Assembly: GCF_000413855.1 (NCBI RefSeq) | Contig: NZ_ATGG01000025.1 | Span: forward strand, 1-64,000 | Reading direction: 5' to 3' | Length of the DNA: 64,000 bases | Origin: Acinetobacter gyllenbergii CIP 110306 = MTCC 11365 | Lineage (GTDB): Bacteria; Pseudomonadota; Gammaproteobacteria; Pseudomonadales; Moraxellaceae | Part shown: positions 36,461 to 46,264 of the stretch, in pieces | How the letters are laid out: the number at the start of each line of letters is the position of its first letter | Position numbering within the stretch: the first letter of the stretch is position 1 | Notes under the pieces: model-generated | Told to the model about the DNA's origin: nothing | Seen by the model: only the letters and a program-made list of their open reading frames with translations | Databases searched by the model: none | Position numbers and translations under genes: made by a program

Positions 36461-37900
36461 TTAATCCGCCTTCAATTGTTTTAAAATCGCTTTTAAGACT
36501 TCAATTCGTGCTGAATATTTATCATCCGTTGCAATCACATACCACGGTGCATAATCGGTATCTGTTCGTTTAAACATATCCGCAGCAGCATTGAGATAAT
36601 CATCCCATTTATCACGGTTACGCCAATCTTCTTCAGTAATCTTAAAACGCTTATGTGGCGTTTGTTCCCGTGCTTTAAAACGTAGCGCTTGTTCATCCTT
36701 GCTAATTGCCAACCAAATTTTCACAATCACAGTTTGGCTATCGATCAGATTTTCTTCAAAACGATTGATTTCGCTATACGCACGTTGCCATTCAACCGTT
36801 GAAGCAAAACCTTCAATCCGCTCAACCAGCACTCGACCATACCAAGTCCGATCAAAAATGGTGATCTTGCCACCATCATTCAGCTTGCTCCAGAAACGCC
36901 ACAAATAAGGACGGCGTAATTCATAACGCTCAGGTGCTGCAATGGTATGAATCTCATACTCTCTTGGGTCAAGTTTTTTCACGATGCGCTTAATCGCGCC
37001 ACCTTTACCCGCCGCATCCATGCCTTCAAAGGCGATCACCACTTTACGCTCATCGTAGCGTAAGGTATCGGCCACTTTCTTGGTCAGCTTACTTAACTCA
37101 TCCTTATAGTCTTGCTTTTCTAGGCTGGCTTTCTCCGGTTCAAGCAGCGCTTGAGGTATTTTGGCCTGCTGCCATTTCTGTGTAACTTTGGTTTGATGCT
37201 CAGGTAGCTCTTGCAATGTCTGTAATAGATATTGTGCAAAACATTGATCACGGTGTTTTTCATCTTCGCCATCCACAATATACCAGTCGTCGGTAAAACG
37301 TTGGCTCAAGCCTTGCAAGGTATCGTACTGTTTTTTATTTCGCCAATCTAAACCATGTAACTTATGCCAACGCTGCTCAGAGGCATCAATCTGATCCAAA
37401 CGCTTTTGCAACGATTTCCAAGATAAATCAAACCAGACTTTAACAATATGAACATGGTTATTTTGCAGATCATGTTCAAATGCGCGCATCTGCTCCACAT
37501 AAGCATCAAACAGGTTTTCATCCAAAGGTTTGGACACATGCATCGCGGTGGTTAACAGATCGCTATACCAGTTGCCAAACATCACCACAATTTGCCCTTC
37601 TGCAGGAATAAAACGGGTATAGGACTGCCAGAAAGTTTGATTATTGCAGAGCAGTTGCGGAGCATCCGCCTTGACCCTTAAATAACGGGGGTCTAACCAC
37701 TCACGTAACTGTTTAACCGCTTCGCCCTTGCCTGCCAGTTCAATGCCACTGACCAGCACCAATACACTTTTGGCGTTTTTCTTATCGCGACTTTGTTTTA
37801 ATGCATATTGTGCTTCAATCAGTTCTAATGAAAGCTCATTTTCATCTCGTAATTCAAATATGGGTTGTTGTTTACTCATTTGCTGCTCTAAGTGGCTCAT
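36461..37900 (-). CDS. pap: Polyphosphate:AMP phosphotransferase (two PPK2 domains)
   Basis: The enzyme phosphorylates AMP to ADP using polyphosphate. The 479-residue product has two PPK2 domains in tandem, each with a P-loop: SGIELAGKGEAVK in the N-terminal half and FEGMDAAGKGGAIK in the second half, followed by lid and DRTWYGRVLVERIEG. The first domain has diverged around its catalytic residues (GNWYSD in place of DRTWYG), as in known fused PPK2 enzymes where the C-terminal domain is active. PAP activity was originally characterised in Acinetobacter johnsonii. It is monocistronic. Confidence 0.94.
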   Translation of the reverse strand: MSHLEQQMSKQQPIFELRDENELSLELIEAQYALKQSRDKKNAKSVLVLVSGIELAGKGEAVKQLREWLDPRYLRVKADAPQLLCNNQTFWQSYTRFIPAEGQIVVMFGNWYSDLLTTAMHVSKPLDENLFDAYVEQMRAFEHDLQNNHVHIVKVWFDLSWKSLQKRLDQIDASEQRWHKLHGLDWRNKKQYDTLQGLSQRFTDDWYIVDGEDEKHRDQCFAQYLLQTLQELPEHQTKVTQKWQQAKIPQALLEPEKASLEKQDYKDELSKLTKKVADTLRYDERKVVIAFEGMDAAGKGGAIKRIVKKLDPREYEIHTIAAPERYELRRPYLWRFWSKLNDGGKITIFDRTWYGRVLVERIEGFASTVEWQRAYSEINRFEENLIDSQTVIVKIWLAISKDEQALRFKAREQTPHKRFKITEEDWRNRDKWDDYLNAAADMFKRTDTDYAPWYVIATDDKYSARIEVLKAILKQLKAD

Positions 37901-38089
37901 TCTTTATATTAAAATCAGTATAGTCAAAACTGCTTTCATCGCAGAAAAACCCGTGTACAATTTCTGTAGATCGCTTGAGCGATACAGTCATAGTGACCAA
38001 TTATTATCCATTTAGAGTTTATGCTGTCATGGTTCTCCGTTATGATGCAGCCTATGCTTTTATGATTTTATTTTTCTTTGAGTTCGAAC

Positions 38090-38797
38090 ATGTCAAAACT
38101 CGCGGCCTTTGATCAGCTTTTATTACAATATCAAACTTTGAGTTACCATCAGAATCCAGCGATTGCACAGCGCTTGCATGAAGTACAAGCATGGATGAAA
38201 CAACGTATTGCACAAACCCATGCTGAGTTTTTTGCGCAACCTAACAATCAGCTGATGGCCGCATATTTCTTAAATCGCTTATATGGTGGCCCAGATTTTG
38301 ATGCGATGGCACAACAAATTGAACGTCTGCTGAAATATGCGCACAAAGCGGAAAGTCTGCTTCCAGAAAATGCGATTAAGACAGGAACAAAATCCGTCAG
38401 CCTAGCAGTCTTGGCCACTCAATTGGATGAACAGGTCGCGATTCAACTGCTAGAAGACTATCCGCTCGAAACACCGCTAACCGATGAGATTATGCGTCAA
38501 ACCCTGATCAAGCTTGATCAAGGCGATGCACGTTATGAACAGCTACAACTGCTAGATGAGTTAGGCCTAACGCTCGACAAATATATGCGTTCTACCATGA
38601 TGTTTGCTGCTTTTAAAATGTGTAAAGGGATTGCACATAAATATCAATTCGAACAAATGTATCAATTTATTCAAGAAGGCTTTGCGGCAATGAAGCCAAT
38701 GAAATCTGCGGCTACCTTTATTCAAACCTTTACCGAAAAAGAGCGGGAAATTATTGAAAAGGTCCATGCTGGCCATCCCGATCCTTTCCGCAACTAA
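38090..38797 (+). CDS. FFLEELY-motif-like protein of unknown function
   Basis: This cytoplasmic, mostly helical protein has 235 residues. The segment AAYFLNRLYGGPDFDAMAQQIERLL corresponds to the conserved FFLEELYGP region of the FFLEELY motif family seen in several gammaproteobacteria, though the motif here is changed to YFLNRLYGG. Function of the family is not known to me. The ATG at 38090 has TTTGAG upstream; an in-frame TTG at 38078 is rejected. A terminator follows, so it is transcribed alone, divergently from pap. Confidence 0.75.
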   Translation: MSKLAAFDQLLLQYQTLSYHQNPAIAQRLHEVQAWMKQRIAQTHAEFFAQPNNQLMAAYFLNRLYGGPDFDAMAQQIERLLKYAHKAESLLPENAIKTGTKSVSLAVLATQLDEQVAIQLLEDYPLETPLTDEIMRQTLIKLDQGDARYEQLQLLDELGLTLDKYMRSTMMFAAFKMCKGIAHKYQFEQMYQFIQEGFAAMKPMKSAATFIQTFTEKEREIIEKVHAGHPDPFRN

Positions 38798-38811
38798 GAC
38801 AACTGTAAATT

Positions 38812-38850
38812 CCTGAGTGACTTTCAAGCCACTCAGGGCTATATATTTTT
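38812..38850 (+). terminator. Terminator after the FFLEELY-like gene
   Basis: CCTGAGTG/CACTCAGG arms with inner CTT/AAG pairing, then GCTATATATTTTT. Confidence 0.7.
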
Positions 38851-39002
38851 GCAATTCAGCACATCGATTAAAAACACTTTTGAGAAAGTGACTTTCTGTA
38901 TATTATTCATAACAATTGCAGGCGAAAGCCTGTTAAAAAATACAAAATCTGTCATCATGCTTGCTGATTCGTGCCGCTAGAGCGAAAGTTTAGGAGAAAA
39001 CT

Positions 39003-39944
39003 ATGTCTAACGAAAACCAACAGCCTACCCCAGACGTTGAGCAAAACCCAAGTTCAGACAAAGTCAGCCCTTTCCTTAGCTCACCGCTTCCGCAAGGCGC
39101 GCCTCAAGGTCAACAACAATCATTACAACAGGGCCACGCTTCTGCTCCAACAGGCGCGATTCCAAAATACAACCTGCCTCGTGGTGCCAATACAGGTAAC
39201 GTCGGTGAAACCACTCACTTCGGCTATCAAACCGTCAGCAGTGATGATAAAGCACAGAAAGTTGCAGAAGTGTTCCACTCGGTTGCCAGCAAATACGACA
39301 TCATGAATGACTTGATGTCATTTGGTATTCACCGTCTCTGGAAACGTTTTGCGATCAATATGTCAGGCGTTCGTCGTGGTCAACATGTACTTGATATTGC
39401 AGGTGGTACAGGTGACCTTGCTAAAGTATTTAGCCGTGAAGTCGGTCCTCAAGGATATGTGGTTCTTTCAGACATCAACGAATCTATGTTGAATGTCGGT
39501 CGTGATCGTCTGATTGATGCAGGCTGCACCAATGTCGATTTCGTGTTGGCCAATGCTGAAACCTTAGAACCATTTGCCGATAATAGTTTTGACTTAGTCA
39601 CCATCAGTTTTGGTCTGCGTAACGTGACCGATAAAGATGCGGCGCTCCAAGCGATGTATCGTGTGCTTAAGCCAGGCGGCCGCTTATTGATTCTTGAATT
39701 TTCTAAGCCAGTATTTGAGCCATTCTCAAAACTATATGACCTTTATTCATTCACGGCATTGCCGATCATGGGTAAATTGGTTGCCAATGATTCGGAAAGC
39801 TATAAATATCTTGCTGAATCGATTCGTATGCATCCAGACCAACGTACCCTCAAAGGCATGATGGAAAATGCGGGCTTCCAAAGCTGTGATTACCACAACT
39901 TAACCGGTGGTATTGTGGCCGTTCACCGTGGATTCAAACTTTAA
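39003..39944 (+). CDS. ubiE: Ubiquinone/menaquinone biosynthesis C-methyltransferase UbiE
   Basis: This SAM-dependent enzyme makes the C-methylation step of ubiquinone (and menaquinone where present). The core from about residue 75 is standard: [21 protein letters not shown], the SAM motif [12 protein letters not shown], and [15 protein letters not shown]. The first 60-70 residues are an additional Gln/Pro/Ser-rich, disordered-looking extension. AGGAGAAAACT precedes the ATG, which supports this start. It heads a ubiE-ubiJ-ubiB operon ending at the terminator after 42281. Confidence 0.97.
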   Translation: MSNENQQPTPDVEQNPSSDKVSPFLSSPLPQGAPQGQQQSLQQGHASAPTGAIPKYNLPRGANTGNVGETTHFGYQTVSSDDKAQKVAEVFHSVASKYDIMNDLMSFGIHRLWKRFAINMSGVRRGQHVLDIAGGTGDLAKVFSREVGPQGYVVLSDINESMLNVGRDRLIDAGCTNVDFVLANAETLEPFADNSFDLVTISFGLRNVTDKDAALQAMYRVLKPGGRLLILEFSKPVFEPFSKLYDLYSFTALPIMGKLVANDSESYKYLAESIRMHPDQRTLKGMMENAGFQSCDYHNLTGGIVAVHRGFKL

Positions 39945-39954
39945 GGCTTAAGAT

Positions 39955-40635
39955 ATGTGGTCGATTTTAGCACTCGGTGCAGTCGAACGTATCATTCATC
40001 ATGTGATTGATTTGGATGCGATTACTCGCATTCAGCTCAATCAATTACAGGGTCAATTATTACGTGTTGTGATCGACAGCCCACAACTCTCAGTTGATGT
40101 GTTTTTTGATGAAAATAGAGTTCGTCTCGAACCAACCGTGACTGGACAAAGTCAAAGCGCTTCTCTCTTTGAACAGCGCCCATTTGATTCCCAAACTAAA
40201 ATCACGGATGCAACCGCAACACTCCATGTTGAAAATGGCGTTGAGCTGGTTAAATTATTGCTCAGTGATATGGATCAGATCGGTAATATCCCACTGCAAG
40301 GTGACTATCATTTATTGCAAGATATTCAAAGAATTATGCAACAAGCTGAGCCTGATCTAGCAGCGCATTTATCGCCTTGGATTGGTCCACAGCTGGCACA
40401 TGAGCTTGGCAAAATTCAGCTTGCGCCAACGCAACTGAAACGTTCACTACAAAGCCATTTATTTTTTGTTGAAGATGCCTTAAAAGAAGATAGCGGTTTA
40501 TTTGCCCCGCGTTGGCAAATGGATGACCTCAATCGAGAGACGCGTCAACTCAACCAAGAAGTAGACCGTTTGGAAGCCAAGCTTCAACAGTTACAGGCTC
40601 AACTCGCCCCATCAGCACAATCCACACAAGACTAG
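39955..40635 (+). CDS. ubiJ: Ubiquinone biosynthesis accessory factor UbiJ
   Basis: UbiJ carries an SCP2 lipid-binding domain that holds ubiquinone intermediates for the soluble Ubi complex. The 226 residues show the low-identity SCP2 part (about 10-120) and a C-terminal coiled coil (DDLNRETRQLNQEVDRLEAKLQQLQ) that is typical of UbiJ. Position between ubiE and ubiB is the classic arrangement, and spacing is 10 and 12 bases. Confidence 0.92.
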   Translation: MWSILALGAVERIIHHVIDLDAITRIQLNQLQGQLLRVVIDSPQLSVDVFFDENRVRLEPTVTGQSQSASLFEQRPFDSQTKITDATATLHVENGVELVKLLLSDMDQIGNIPLQGDYHLLQDIQRIMQQAEPDLAAHLSPWIGPQLAHELGKIQLAPTQLKRSLQSHLFFVEDALKEDSGLFAPRWQMDDLNRETRQLNQEVDRLEAKLQQLQAQLAPSAQSTQD

Positions 40636-40647
40636 GTAAGACTTTAT

Positions 40648-42267
40648 ATGATTCCGCATGTTACACGGTTACTCGAACTCTGGCGTATTGCAGCACACTA
40701 TCGCCTTGACACCTTGTTCCCTGCGGAAGAACTACCAGTAAAAGCACGCCATGCATTGAATATCATTAAAATGCATCCTGCAGCTTGGTCAAGTCGTGAG
40801 AAGAAAAATCCGCTAAAGCTGAAAGAAGCTTTAGAGGATATGGGACCGTTAGCGATTAAGCTGGGACAATTACTGTCTACACGTCGTGACTTGATTCCAC
40901 CAGAAGTCTTAACACAACTGGTGTTACTGCAAGATCGCGTCAAACCCTATGACACCCAACTTGCAAAACAGCGCATTCAGGAATCATTAAAAGCAGATGT
41001 AGCAACCCTATTTTCTCGTTTTGATGAGCAACCACTTGCCGCGGCTTCAATTGCCCAAGTACATACCGCCGCTTTACATGATGGCCGTGAAGTGGTGGTA
41101 AAAGTCACTCGTCCCGATATTCGCAGTCAAATTTTGCAAGATTTTGAAATCTTGGCGTGGCTAGGGGATTGGCTAGAGAATCGTTTAGAAGCAGCGCGTG
41201 CGCTGCATCTGACTGAAATTATTCAAGACTATCGTCAAATCATTTTAAATGAACTTGATCTCAGCCTAGAAGCGGATAATACCCGCCGTATGCGCCACTA
41301 CTTTACGGGTTCAAGCATGATGTATGTGCCTGAAGTCTATATGGACAGTAAAGATGTGATGGTGGCTGAGCGTATTACTGGGGTCCCTATTTCTGATACG
41401 GCCACTTTTGATCGTTTAGGTATGGATCGTGCGGATCTGGCTGAAAAGGGTTTAACCATCTTCTTCACCCAAGTGTTCCGTGACAACTTCTTCCATGCCG
41501 ATATGCATCCAGGCAATGTCTTTGTCGAGACCATTAATCCAAGCAATCCACGCTTTATTGCCTTGGACTGCGCCATCATGGGTGAGTTGTCTAAGCATGA
41601 CCAAATGACAGTTGCACGTATGCTGCTTGCTGTAATGAACAGCAACTTTATGCAATTGATTCAGATTGTACATCAAGCCGGCTGGATTCCACCGGGCACA
41701 GATCAAGATGCTCTATCCCGTGAAATGCGCCGTACCGTTGGCCCGATGGTTTCCAAACCAATGGATCAACTTGATTTCGCAGGAATTTTGATTCAAGTGA
41801 TGGATATTGCCCGTCGTTTCCATTTGGAAATTCCACCGCAACTCATGTTGTTACTCAAAACACTGGTGCATGTGGAAGGCCTCGGTACCGATCTTTATCC
41901 GCAATTGGACATTTGGAAACTGGCGAAACCGATTCTAACTGAATGGGTCAAAGCCAATATGAACCCAGTCAAGAATGTCAAAGAACTGGGACAACAAATT
42001 CCTGACTTATTACTTGGTGCTCAAGATATTCCAAGCCTATTGATTGATAGCTTAAATGGCTTAAAAAATCAGTCAGCATGGCATGACAAACAACTGCGTG
42101 AAATTCAACAAATGCGTTTGCAAATGCAACAACAACAGCGTCGTAGCTGGATGTTTGGTAGCACGATGCTGATTTTGTTGACCATTGCGATTATTAGCCC
42201 ATGGTTTATCTCCGTGATTCTGATTGTGCTGAGTAGCTTGATTGCACTATGGCGTATCGCCAAATAA
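40648..42267 (+). CDS. ubiB: Atypical kinase/ATPase UbiB
   Basis: UbiB belongs to the ABC1/ADCK family and is an inner-membrane ATPase needed for ubiquinone synthesis. The 539 residues show the KxGQ motif (AIKLGQLLSTR), the Ala-rich loop PLAAASIAQVHTA, VVVKVTRP with the nucleotide-binding Lys, HADMHPGNVF and the metal-binding region ALDCAIMGEL, and two C-terminal membrane helices (from about residue 500). A GAC-based DFG-like motif is modified to LDCAIMG as usual for the family. Confidence 0.97.
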   Translation: MIPHVTRLLELWRIAAHYRLDTLFPAEELPVKARHALNIIKMHPAAWSSREKKNPLKLKEALEDMGPLAIKLGQLLSTRRDLIPPEVLTQLVLLQDRVKPYDTQLAKQRIQESLKADVATLFSRFDEQPLAAASIAQVHTAALHDGREVVVKVTRPDIRSQILQDFEILAWLGDWLENRLEAARALHLTEIIQDYRQIILNELDLSLEADNTRRMRHYFTGSSMMYVPEVYMDSKDVMVAERITGVPISDTATFDRLGMDRADLAEKGLTIFFTQVFRDNFFHADMHPGNVFVETINPSNPRFIALDCAIMGELSKHDQMTVARMLLAVMNSNFMQLIQIVHQAGWIPPGTDQDALSREMRRTVGPMVSKPMDQLDFAGILIQVMDIARRFHLEIPPQLMLLLKTLVHVEGLGTDLYPQLDIWKLAKPILTEWVKANMNPVKNVKELGQQIPDLLLGAQDIPSLLIDSLNGLKNQSAWHDKQLREIQQMRLQMQQQQRRSWMFGSTMLILLTIAIISPWFISVILIVLSSLIALWRIAK

Positions 42268-42280
42268 GCCCCTACACACA

Positions 42281-42316
42281 GCAAAGGCCGTATCCATCGA
42301 TACGGCCTTTGCTTTT
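42281..42316 (+). terminator. Terminator of the ubiEJB operon
   Basis: GCAAAGGCCGTATC, loop CATC, GATACGGCCTTTGC then TTTT: 14-bp perfect stem. Confidence 0.92.
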
Positions 42317-42504
42317 ATGCAACTGAAAATTTTAACTTTAAATACTCAGACACATTCTGGAATCTCAACCAACACATACATTTTAGGCAAGACTTACCTC
42401 TACATCAGGCCATCTTTCCACAAAGACTTTTCATCCTTACATAGATAGACGATCATCGGCTCGATATTAAGGTGCATCAACACAGATTTTAAAGGAAGAG
42501 AAGC

Positions 42505-43104
42505 GTGAGTTTAAAAAATAGCATCCATAACTATGGCTCGATTGCAAAATGGCTACATTGGACAACCGCCTTACTTTTTCTACTCGCCTATTGCAGCGTT
42601 TATTATCGCCAATGGTTTACCGAAAAAGGCACACCTGAGAACTGGACAGCTTTACAACTTCATCTTTCCGTCGGGATTAGCATTGCCGTGATGATTAGCC
42701 TGCGCATTATCTGGCGTTTGAGCAATCCACAGCCGCGATTAGAACCTGCCAGCCCCTTAGCAAACTTTGCGGCACATGCAGGACATTTTGCCCTGTATGC
42801 CATCATGATCATTGCCCCGCTCACAGGCTACTTAGGCACAGGCGTCAATACTGAGTTTTTGTTCTTGTTTGAAATTCCAAAATTTGAACATACTGCCCTG
42901 TTCCAGAGCTGGGTGGCACAAGGGATGGGCCTAAGTTTTGAACAGTTCGAGAAACCGATTGATTTCATTCATAAGCAGATTCTTGGAAAATGGCTGATCT
43001 GGATCCTGATTTTAGGGCATGCAGGTGCGGCACTTTATCATCACTATGTTAAAAAAGATCGTACCTTGATCAAGATGACCACGGGTAAAGATGAATTGAA
43101 ATAA
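42505..43104 (+). CDS. Cytochrome b561-type membrane protein
   Basis: This four-helix di-heme b-type cytochrome of the inner membrane has 199 residues and likely moves electrons from ubiquinol. Candidate heme-ligand histidines: WLHW in helix 1, LQLHLS in helix 2, HAGHFALYA in helix 3 and GHAGAALYHHY at helix 4. An insertion between helices 3 and 4 (EIPKFEHTALFQSW...) is a little longer than in E. coli CybB. The GTG start has AAGGAAGAG upstream. Confidence 0.92.
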   Translation: MSLKNSIHNYGSIAKWLHWTTALLFLLAYCSVYYRQWFTEKGTPENWTALQLHLSVGISIAVMISLRIIWRLSNPQPRLEPASPLANFAAHAGHFALYAIMIIAPLTGYLGTGVNTEFLFLFEIPKFEHTALFQSWVAQGMGLSFEQFEKPIDFIHKQILGKWLIWILILGHAGAALYHHYVKKDRTLIKMTTGKDELK

Positions 43105-43168
43105 TCCGATCTGCGTTGGATTATCATGGGCCTTATCGCAGGATAAATTTCATTTAAAAAAATCCCTG

Positions 43169-43200
43169 AGATCAGTTAAGATCAAAGCTGACTGATCTTA
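43169..43200. promoter_or_regulatory. Overlapping inverted repeats before the FAD monooxygenase
   Basis: AGATCAGT (43169-43176) pairs with ACTGATCT (43191-43198), while TAAGATCA (43177-43184) pairs with TGATCTTA (43193-43200). The two stems share their right arm and exclude each other. They lie 24-55 bases before the start codon. Confidence 0.4.
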
Positions 43201-43223
43201 TAAACGCCTTAAAAGAACAAAGA

Positions 43224-44540
43224 ATGAAAACACCTCATTTCGCCATTGTTGGCGCTGGCACAGCAGGATTAGCAACTGCAATCCTGCTTGCACGTGCAGG
43301 CAAGCGTGTCACTATTTTTGAACAAGCAGATCAACTCTCCCCTGTCGGTGCAGGTCTGTTGTTACAGCCTGCCGGCTTAGCCGTATTTGAACATCTCGGT
43401 GTACTTGAACATGCTTTAAAGTTGGGTGCCAAAGTCACAGGATTAGAAGGTCAACTTCCCAATAAATGTCTACTGGTGAATAGTCACTATCATCAAGCAG
43501 GCAGCAATCTCTATGGCCTCGGTATTCATCGAGCCACCTTATGTCATGTGCTGACCCACAAACTGGCTGAATATGCCAATCAAGTGACATGGCGGATGGG
43601 TCATAGTATTGAACGCATTCAAGAACAGCAAAATGAAGTTCGGCTCTTTGGTACTGATCAACAACACAAGTTTGATGCAAGTTTCGATGCCGTTTTGATT
43701 GCCAATGGTGCGCGCAGTCAACTCCGCCCTCAGGCATGGGTGAAAGTCGATCAGGCTTATCCATGGGGTGCGGCATGGAGTATTGTGCCTGAATGTCCAA
43801 CACTCGATCCTGAAATTTTGCATCAGTTTTATGATCGTTCCAAAATCATGATGGGCGTGTTGCCTACGGGTGCTATACCGACAGCACCTCAGCAACGGCT
43901 GTCGAGTGTGTTCTGGAGCTTACCAAGCTCACAACTACAATCATTCTTAAAAGATGAATCAGCAACACAGCAATGGTTAAAGCAAGTGTCAGATCGCTGG
44001 CCTGATGTGGCAGAATGGCTCAAACAATTGTTGTCGAATCAACAACATCAACCACAATGGTTATCTGCGCAATATCGGGATGTGGTGATGTCTCAGTTTG
44101 GACAAGGACGAATCGGGGTCATCGGTGATGCTGCTCATGCCATGAGTCCACAGTTGGGACAAGGGGCCAATATGGCCTTGTTGGATGCTTGGGCCTTTTC
44201 ACAGTCAGTGCAAATCGCACAAAAAAACCAGCAGATTGACTGGACCATGTTATGGCAACATTATCATCAACAGCGTCGTTCTTCGACCCAGTTCTATCAG
44301 TTCCTCAGTCGTTTACTCACGCCACTGTATCAATCCAATCATTGGTGGGCGGGTGGTATACGTGACCTGACCTTTCCATGGATGTATCAAATTCCCTATT
44401 TCCGTAAAGAAATGGCAATCACTATTTCAGGTCTAAAAACAGGTCTGTTTCAACAACTTGATTATCAACAGGTGGCGCAATATGCTGAAAAAGATCATAC
44501 ATTTGATAGTAAAACGAAATCTTTACCTGAATATGAATAA
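43224..44540 (+). CDS. FAD-dependent monooxygenase (PHBH-like fold)
   Basis: This flavoprotein of 438 residues has the N-terminal dinucleotide motif FAIVGAGTAGLATAILLARAG and the second FAD motif GRIGVIGDAAHAMSPQLGQGANMALLD near residue 290-316, as in p-hydroxybenzoate-hydroxylase-type enzymes. UbiH/UbiF-like, salicylate-hydroxylase-like and drug-modifying enzymes share this layout, and the substrate cannot be told. It is followed after 23 bases by a VOC-domain gene, and the two may act on the same compound. Confidence 0.87.
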   Translation: MKTPHFAIVGAGTAGLATAILLARAGKRVTIFEQADQLSPVGAGLLLQPAGLAVFEHLGVLEHALKLGAKVTGLEGQLPNKCLLVNSHYHQAGSNLYGLGIHRATLCHVLTHKLAEYANQVTWRMGHSIERIQEQQNEVRLFGTDQQHKFDASFDAVLIANGARSQLRPQAWVKVDQAYPWGAAWSIVPECPTLDPEILHQFYDRSKIMMGVLPTGAIPTAPQQRLSSVFWSLPSSQLQSFLKDESATQQWLKQVSDRWPDVAEWLKQLLSNQQHQPQWLSAQYRDVVMSQFGQGRIGVIGDAAHAMSPQLGQGANMALLDAWAFSQSVQIAQKNQQIDWTMLWQHYHQQRRSSTQFYQFLSRLLTPLYQSNHWWAGGIRDLTFPWMYQIPYFRKEMAITISGLKTGLFQQLDYQQVAQYAEKDHTFDSKTKSLPEYE

Positions 44541-44563
44541 TATTAAAAAGAGCTACGTTAAAT

Positions 44564-44950
44564 ATGAAAATTCGTCATTTAGATCATTTGGTGTTAACTG
44601 TCGCCGATATTGAAATCACCTGTCGGTTTTATCAATCGGCCCTAAATTTTGAAGTGATTACTTTTGCTGAAAACCGTAAAGCGCTGCAATTTGGCACTCA
44701 AAAAATTAACCTGCATCAAGTCGGTAAAGAGTTTGAACCCAAAGCTCTACAGCCAACAGCGGGTTCAGCAGATTTATGTTTTATTGCCGAAACCCCATTA
44801 GATCAGGTTATTGCCCATCTTCAAACGCAGAACATTGACATCGTTGAAGGTCCAATCGAAAGAACAGGCGCAATGGGTAAAATTTTATCGGTCTATTTAC
44901 GGGACCCCGATCAAAACTTGATTGAAATTTCGAACTATCTCGATACTTAA
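44564..44950 (+). CDS. VOC (glyoxalase/dioxygenase fold) protein
   Basis: This 128-residue single VOC module starts HLDHLVLTVADIE with the first metal-ligand His and ends with the conserved Glu in LRDPDQNLIEISNY. Such proteins act as lyases, dioxygenases or antibiotic-binding proteins; the sequence is of the common uncharacterised type. It follows the FAD enzyme in the same direction. Confidence 0.9.
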   Translation: MKIRHLDHLVLTVADIEITCRFYQSALNFEVITFAENRKALQFGTQKINLHQVGKEFEPKALQPTAGSADLCFIAETPLDQVIAHLQTQNIDIVEGPIERTGAMGKILSVYLRDPDQNLIEISNYLDT

Positions 44951-44985
44951 AAATATAAATTCATCAATAAAAATAAGGTTAAAAC

Positions 44986-45408
44986 ATGAAATTTAGTTTT
45001 CTATGGGCTTTGTATCGACAGAATAAAGGCAAGGCGATTCGAAAAGGATGCTGGTTCTTACTCCCTAGCCTAGTTAACCTGTTTTGTTTTCTAAATTTTC
45101 ACTATCAACTCATTCAATGGCAGGTCAATCCTAAATCTTCAGTCGGAAAATTAATATCAGGACCCCATTTTTGGTGGGTCATTTTATTCGACTGTATCCC
45201 ATTTCTTTTATTGGCAACCGTCAGGCAAAAATACTTGCTTCAATTACTCAAAATTTGGTTATTTGTTGCAGTGTGTGTTTTCTTGATTAATGCTTGGTTT
45301 TGGGCCAGCTATCCCTACAGCACAATTCTACTTTTTGCACTCTCTTTAGCCTCTTTAAAACAAGAACAAAATCAGCTGATGAATACCTATATTCGTCCGC
45401 GTTGTTAA
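44986..45408 (+). CDS. Unknown membrane protein
   Basis: The 140-residue protein has about four hydrophobic segments (near 24-42, 62-78, 88-106 and 108-124) and positively charged ends. No domain is recognised. The start [21 protein letters not shown] is preceded by AAGG. Position suggests it may be cotranscribed with the VOC gene. Confidence 0.65.
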   Translation: MKFSFLWALYRQNKGKAIRKGCWFLLPSLVNLFCFLNFHYQLIQWQVNPKSSVGKLISGPHFWWVILFDCIPFLLLATVRQKYLLQLLKIWLFVAVCVFLINAWFWASYPYSTILLFALSLASLKQEQNQLMNTYIRPRC

Positions 45409-45487
45409 ATGTTTTTACCCAACAAGCATAGCCAACCCATGTCACAAACGCTACACTAACGGCTTTCCACTCAATGGATTTTCACTC

Positions 45488-46255
45488 ATGTCAAACTGGT
45501 TAGATGAAGTTAAATTTGATTCCAATGGTCTTGTTCCTGCCATTGCACAACATCATCAAACTGGTCGAGTGTTAATGGTTGCGTGGATGAATCGTGAGGC
45601 TTTACAACTGACGGCTGAAAAAAATCAGGCCGTATATTACTCACGCTCGCGTCAAAAACTCTGGCATAAAGGCGAAGAGTCAGGGCATTTTCAAACTGTG
45701 CACGAAATTCGTCTCGATTGCGATGCAGACGTGATTATTTTGCAGATTGAACAACATGGTGGCATTGCCTGCCATACGGGGCGCGAGTCTTGCTTCTACC
45801 GCAAACTCACTCCACAAGGTTGGGAAATTGTTGATGCCCAACTGAAAGATCCAACCGCTATTTATGGTGCATCTGCCAAAGTTGAAGCACACGATCATGG
45901 CCAAACAGAGCAAGTGGATGTGTTGGGCTATTTAGGTCGTTTAATGCAACAGCGTAAGACTGCGGAAGCGGATAGCTCTTATATTGCCAGCCTATATAAA
46001 AAAGGCATCAATAAAATTTTAGAAAAAGTCGGCGAAGAAAGTGTCGAAACTATCATCGCTGCGAAAGATTATGCCGTGCTTGCTTCACTGGAAAATAAAC
46101 ACGACCTGATTTATGAAGTGGCTGATCTATGGTTCCACAGCATTGTAATGTTGGGTTATTTCGATCTTGACCCGCAAGTGGTGCTGGATGAGCTAGCTCG
46201 TCGCCAAGGTTTATCGGGTTTAGTTGAAAAAGCCAACCGTAGTCAAGAAGCGTAA
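45488..46255 (+). CDS. hisIE: Bifunctional histidine biosynthesis protein HisIE
   Basis: This fusion catalyses two early steps of histidine synthesis: HisE-type hydrolysis of phosphoribosyl-ATP and HisI-type opening of phosphoribosyl-AMP. The HisI part (about residues 1-115) shows [22 protein letters not shown] and [11 protein letters not shown] with the metal ligands; the HisE part (about 145-245) shows [21 protein letters not shown] and [10 protein letters not shown]. The helicase gene follows after 9 bases. Confidence 0.97.
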   Translation: MSNWLDEVKFDSNGLVPAIAQHHQTGRVLMVAWMNREALQLTAEKNQAVYYSRSRQKLWHKGEESGHFQTVHEIRLDCDADVIILQIEQHGGIACHTGRESCFYRKLTPQGWEIVDAQLKDPTAIYGASAKVEAHDHGQTEQVDVLGYLGRLMQQRKTAEADSSYIASLYKKGINKILEKVGEESVETIIAAKDYAVLASLENKHDLIYEVADLWFHSIVMLGYFDLDPQVVLDELARRQGLSGLVEKANRSQEA

Positions 46256-46264
46256 TCAGAGCCT

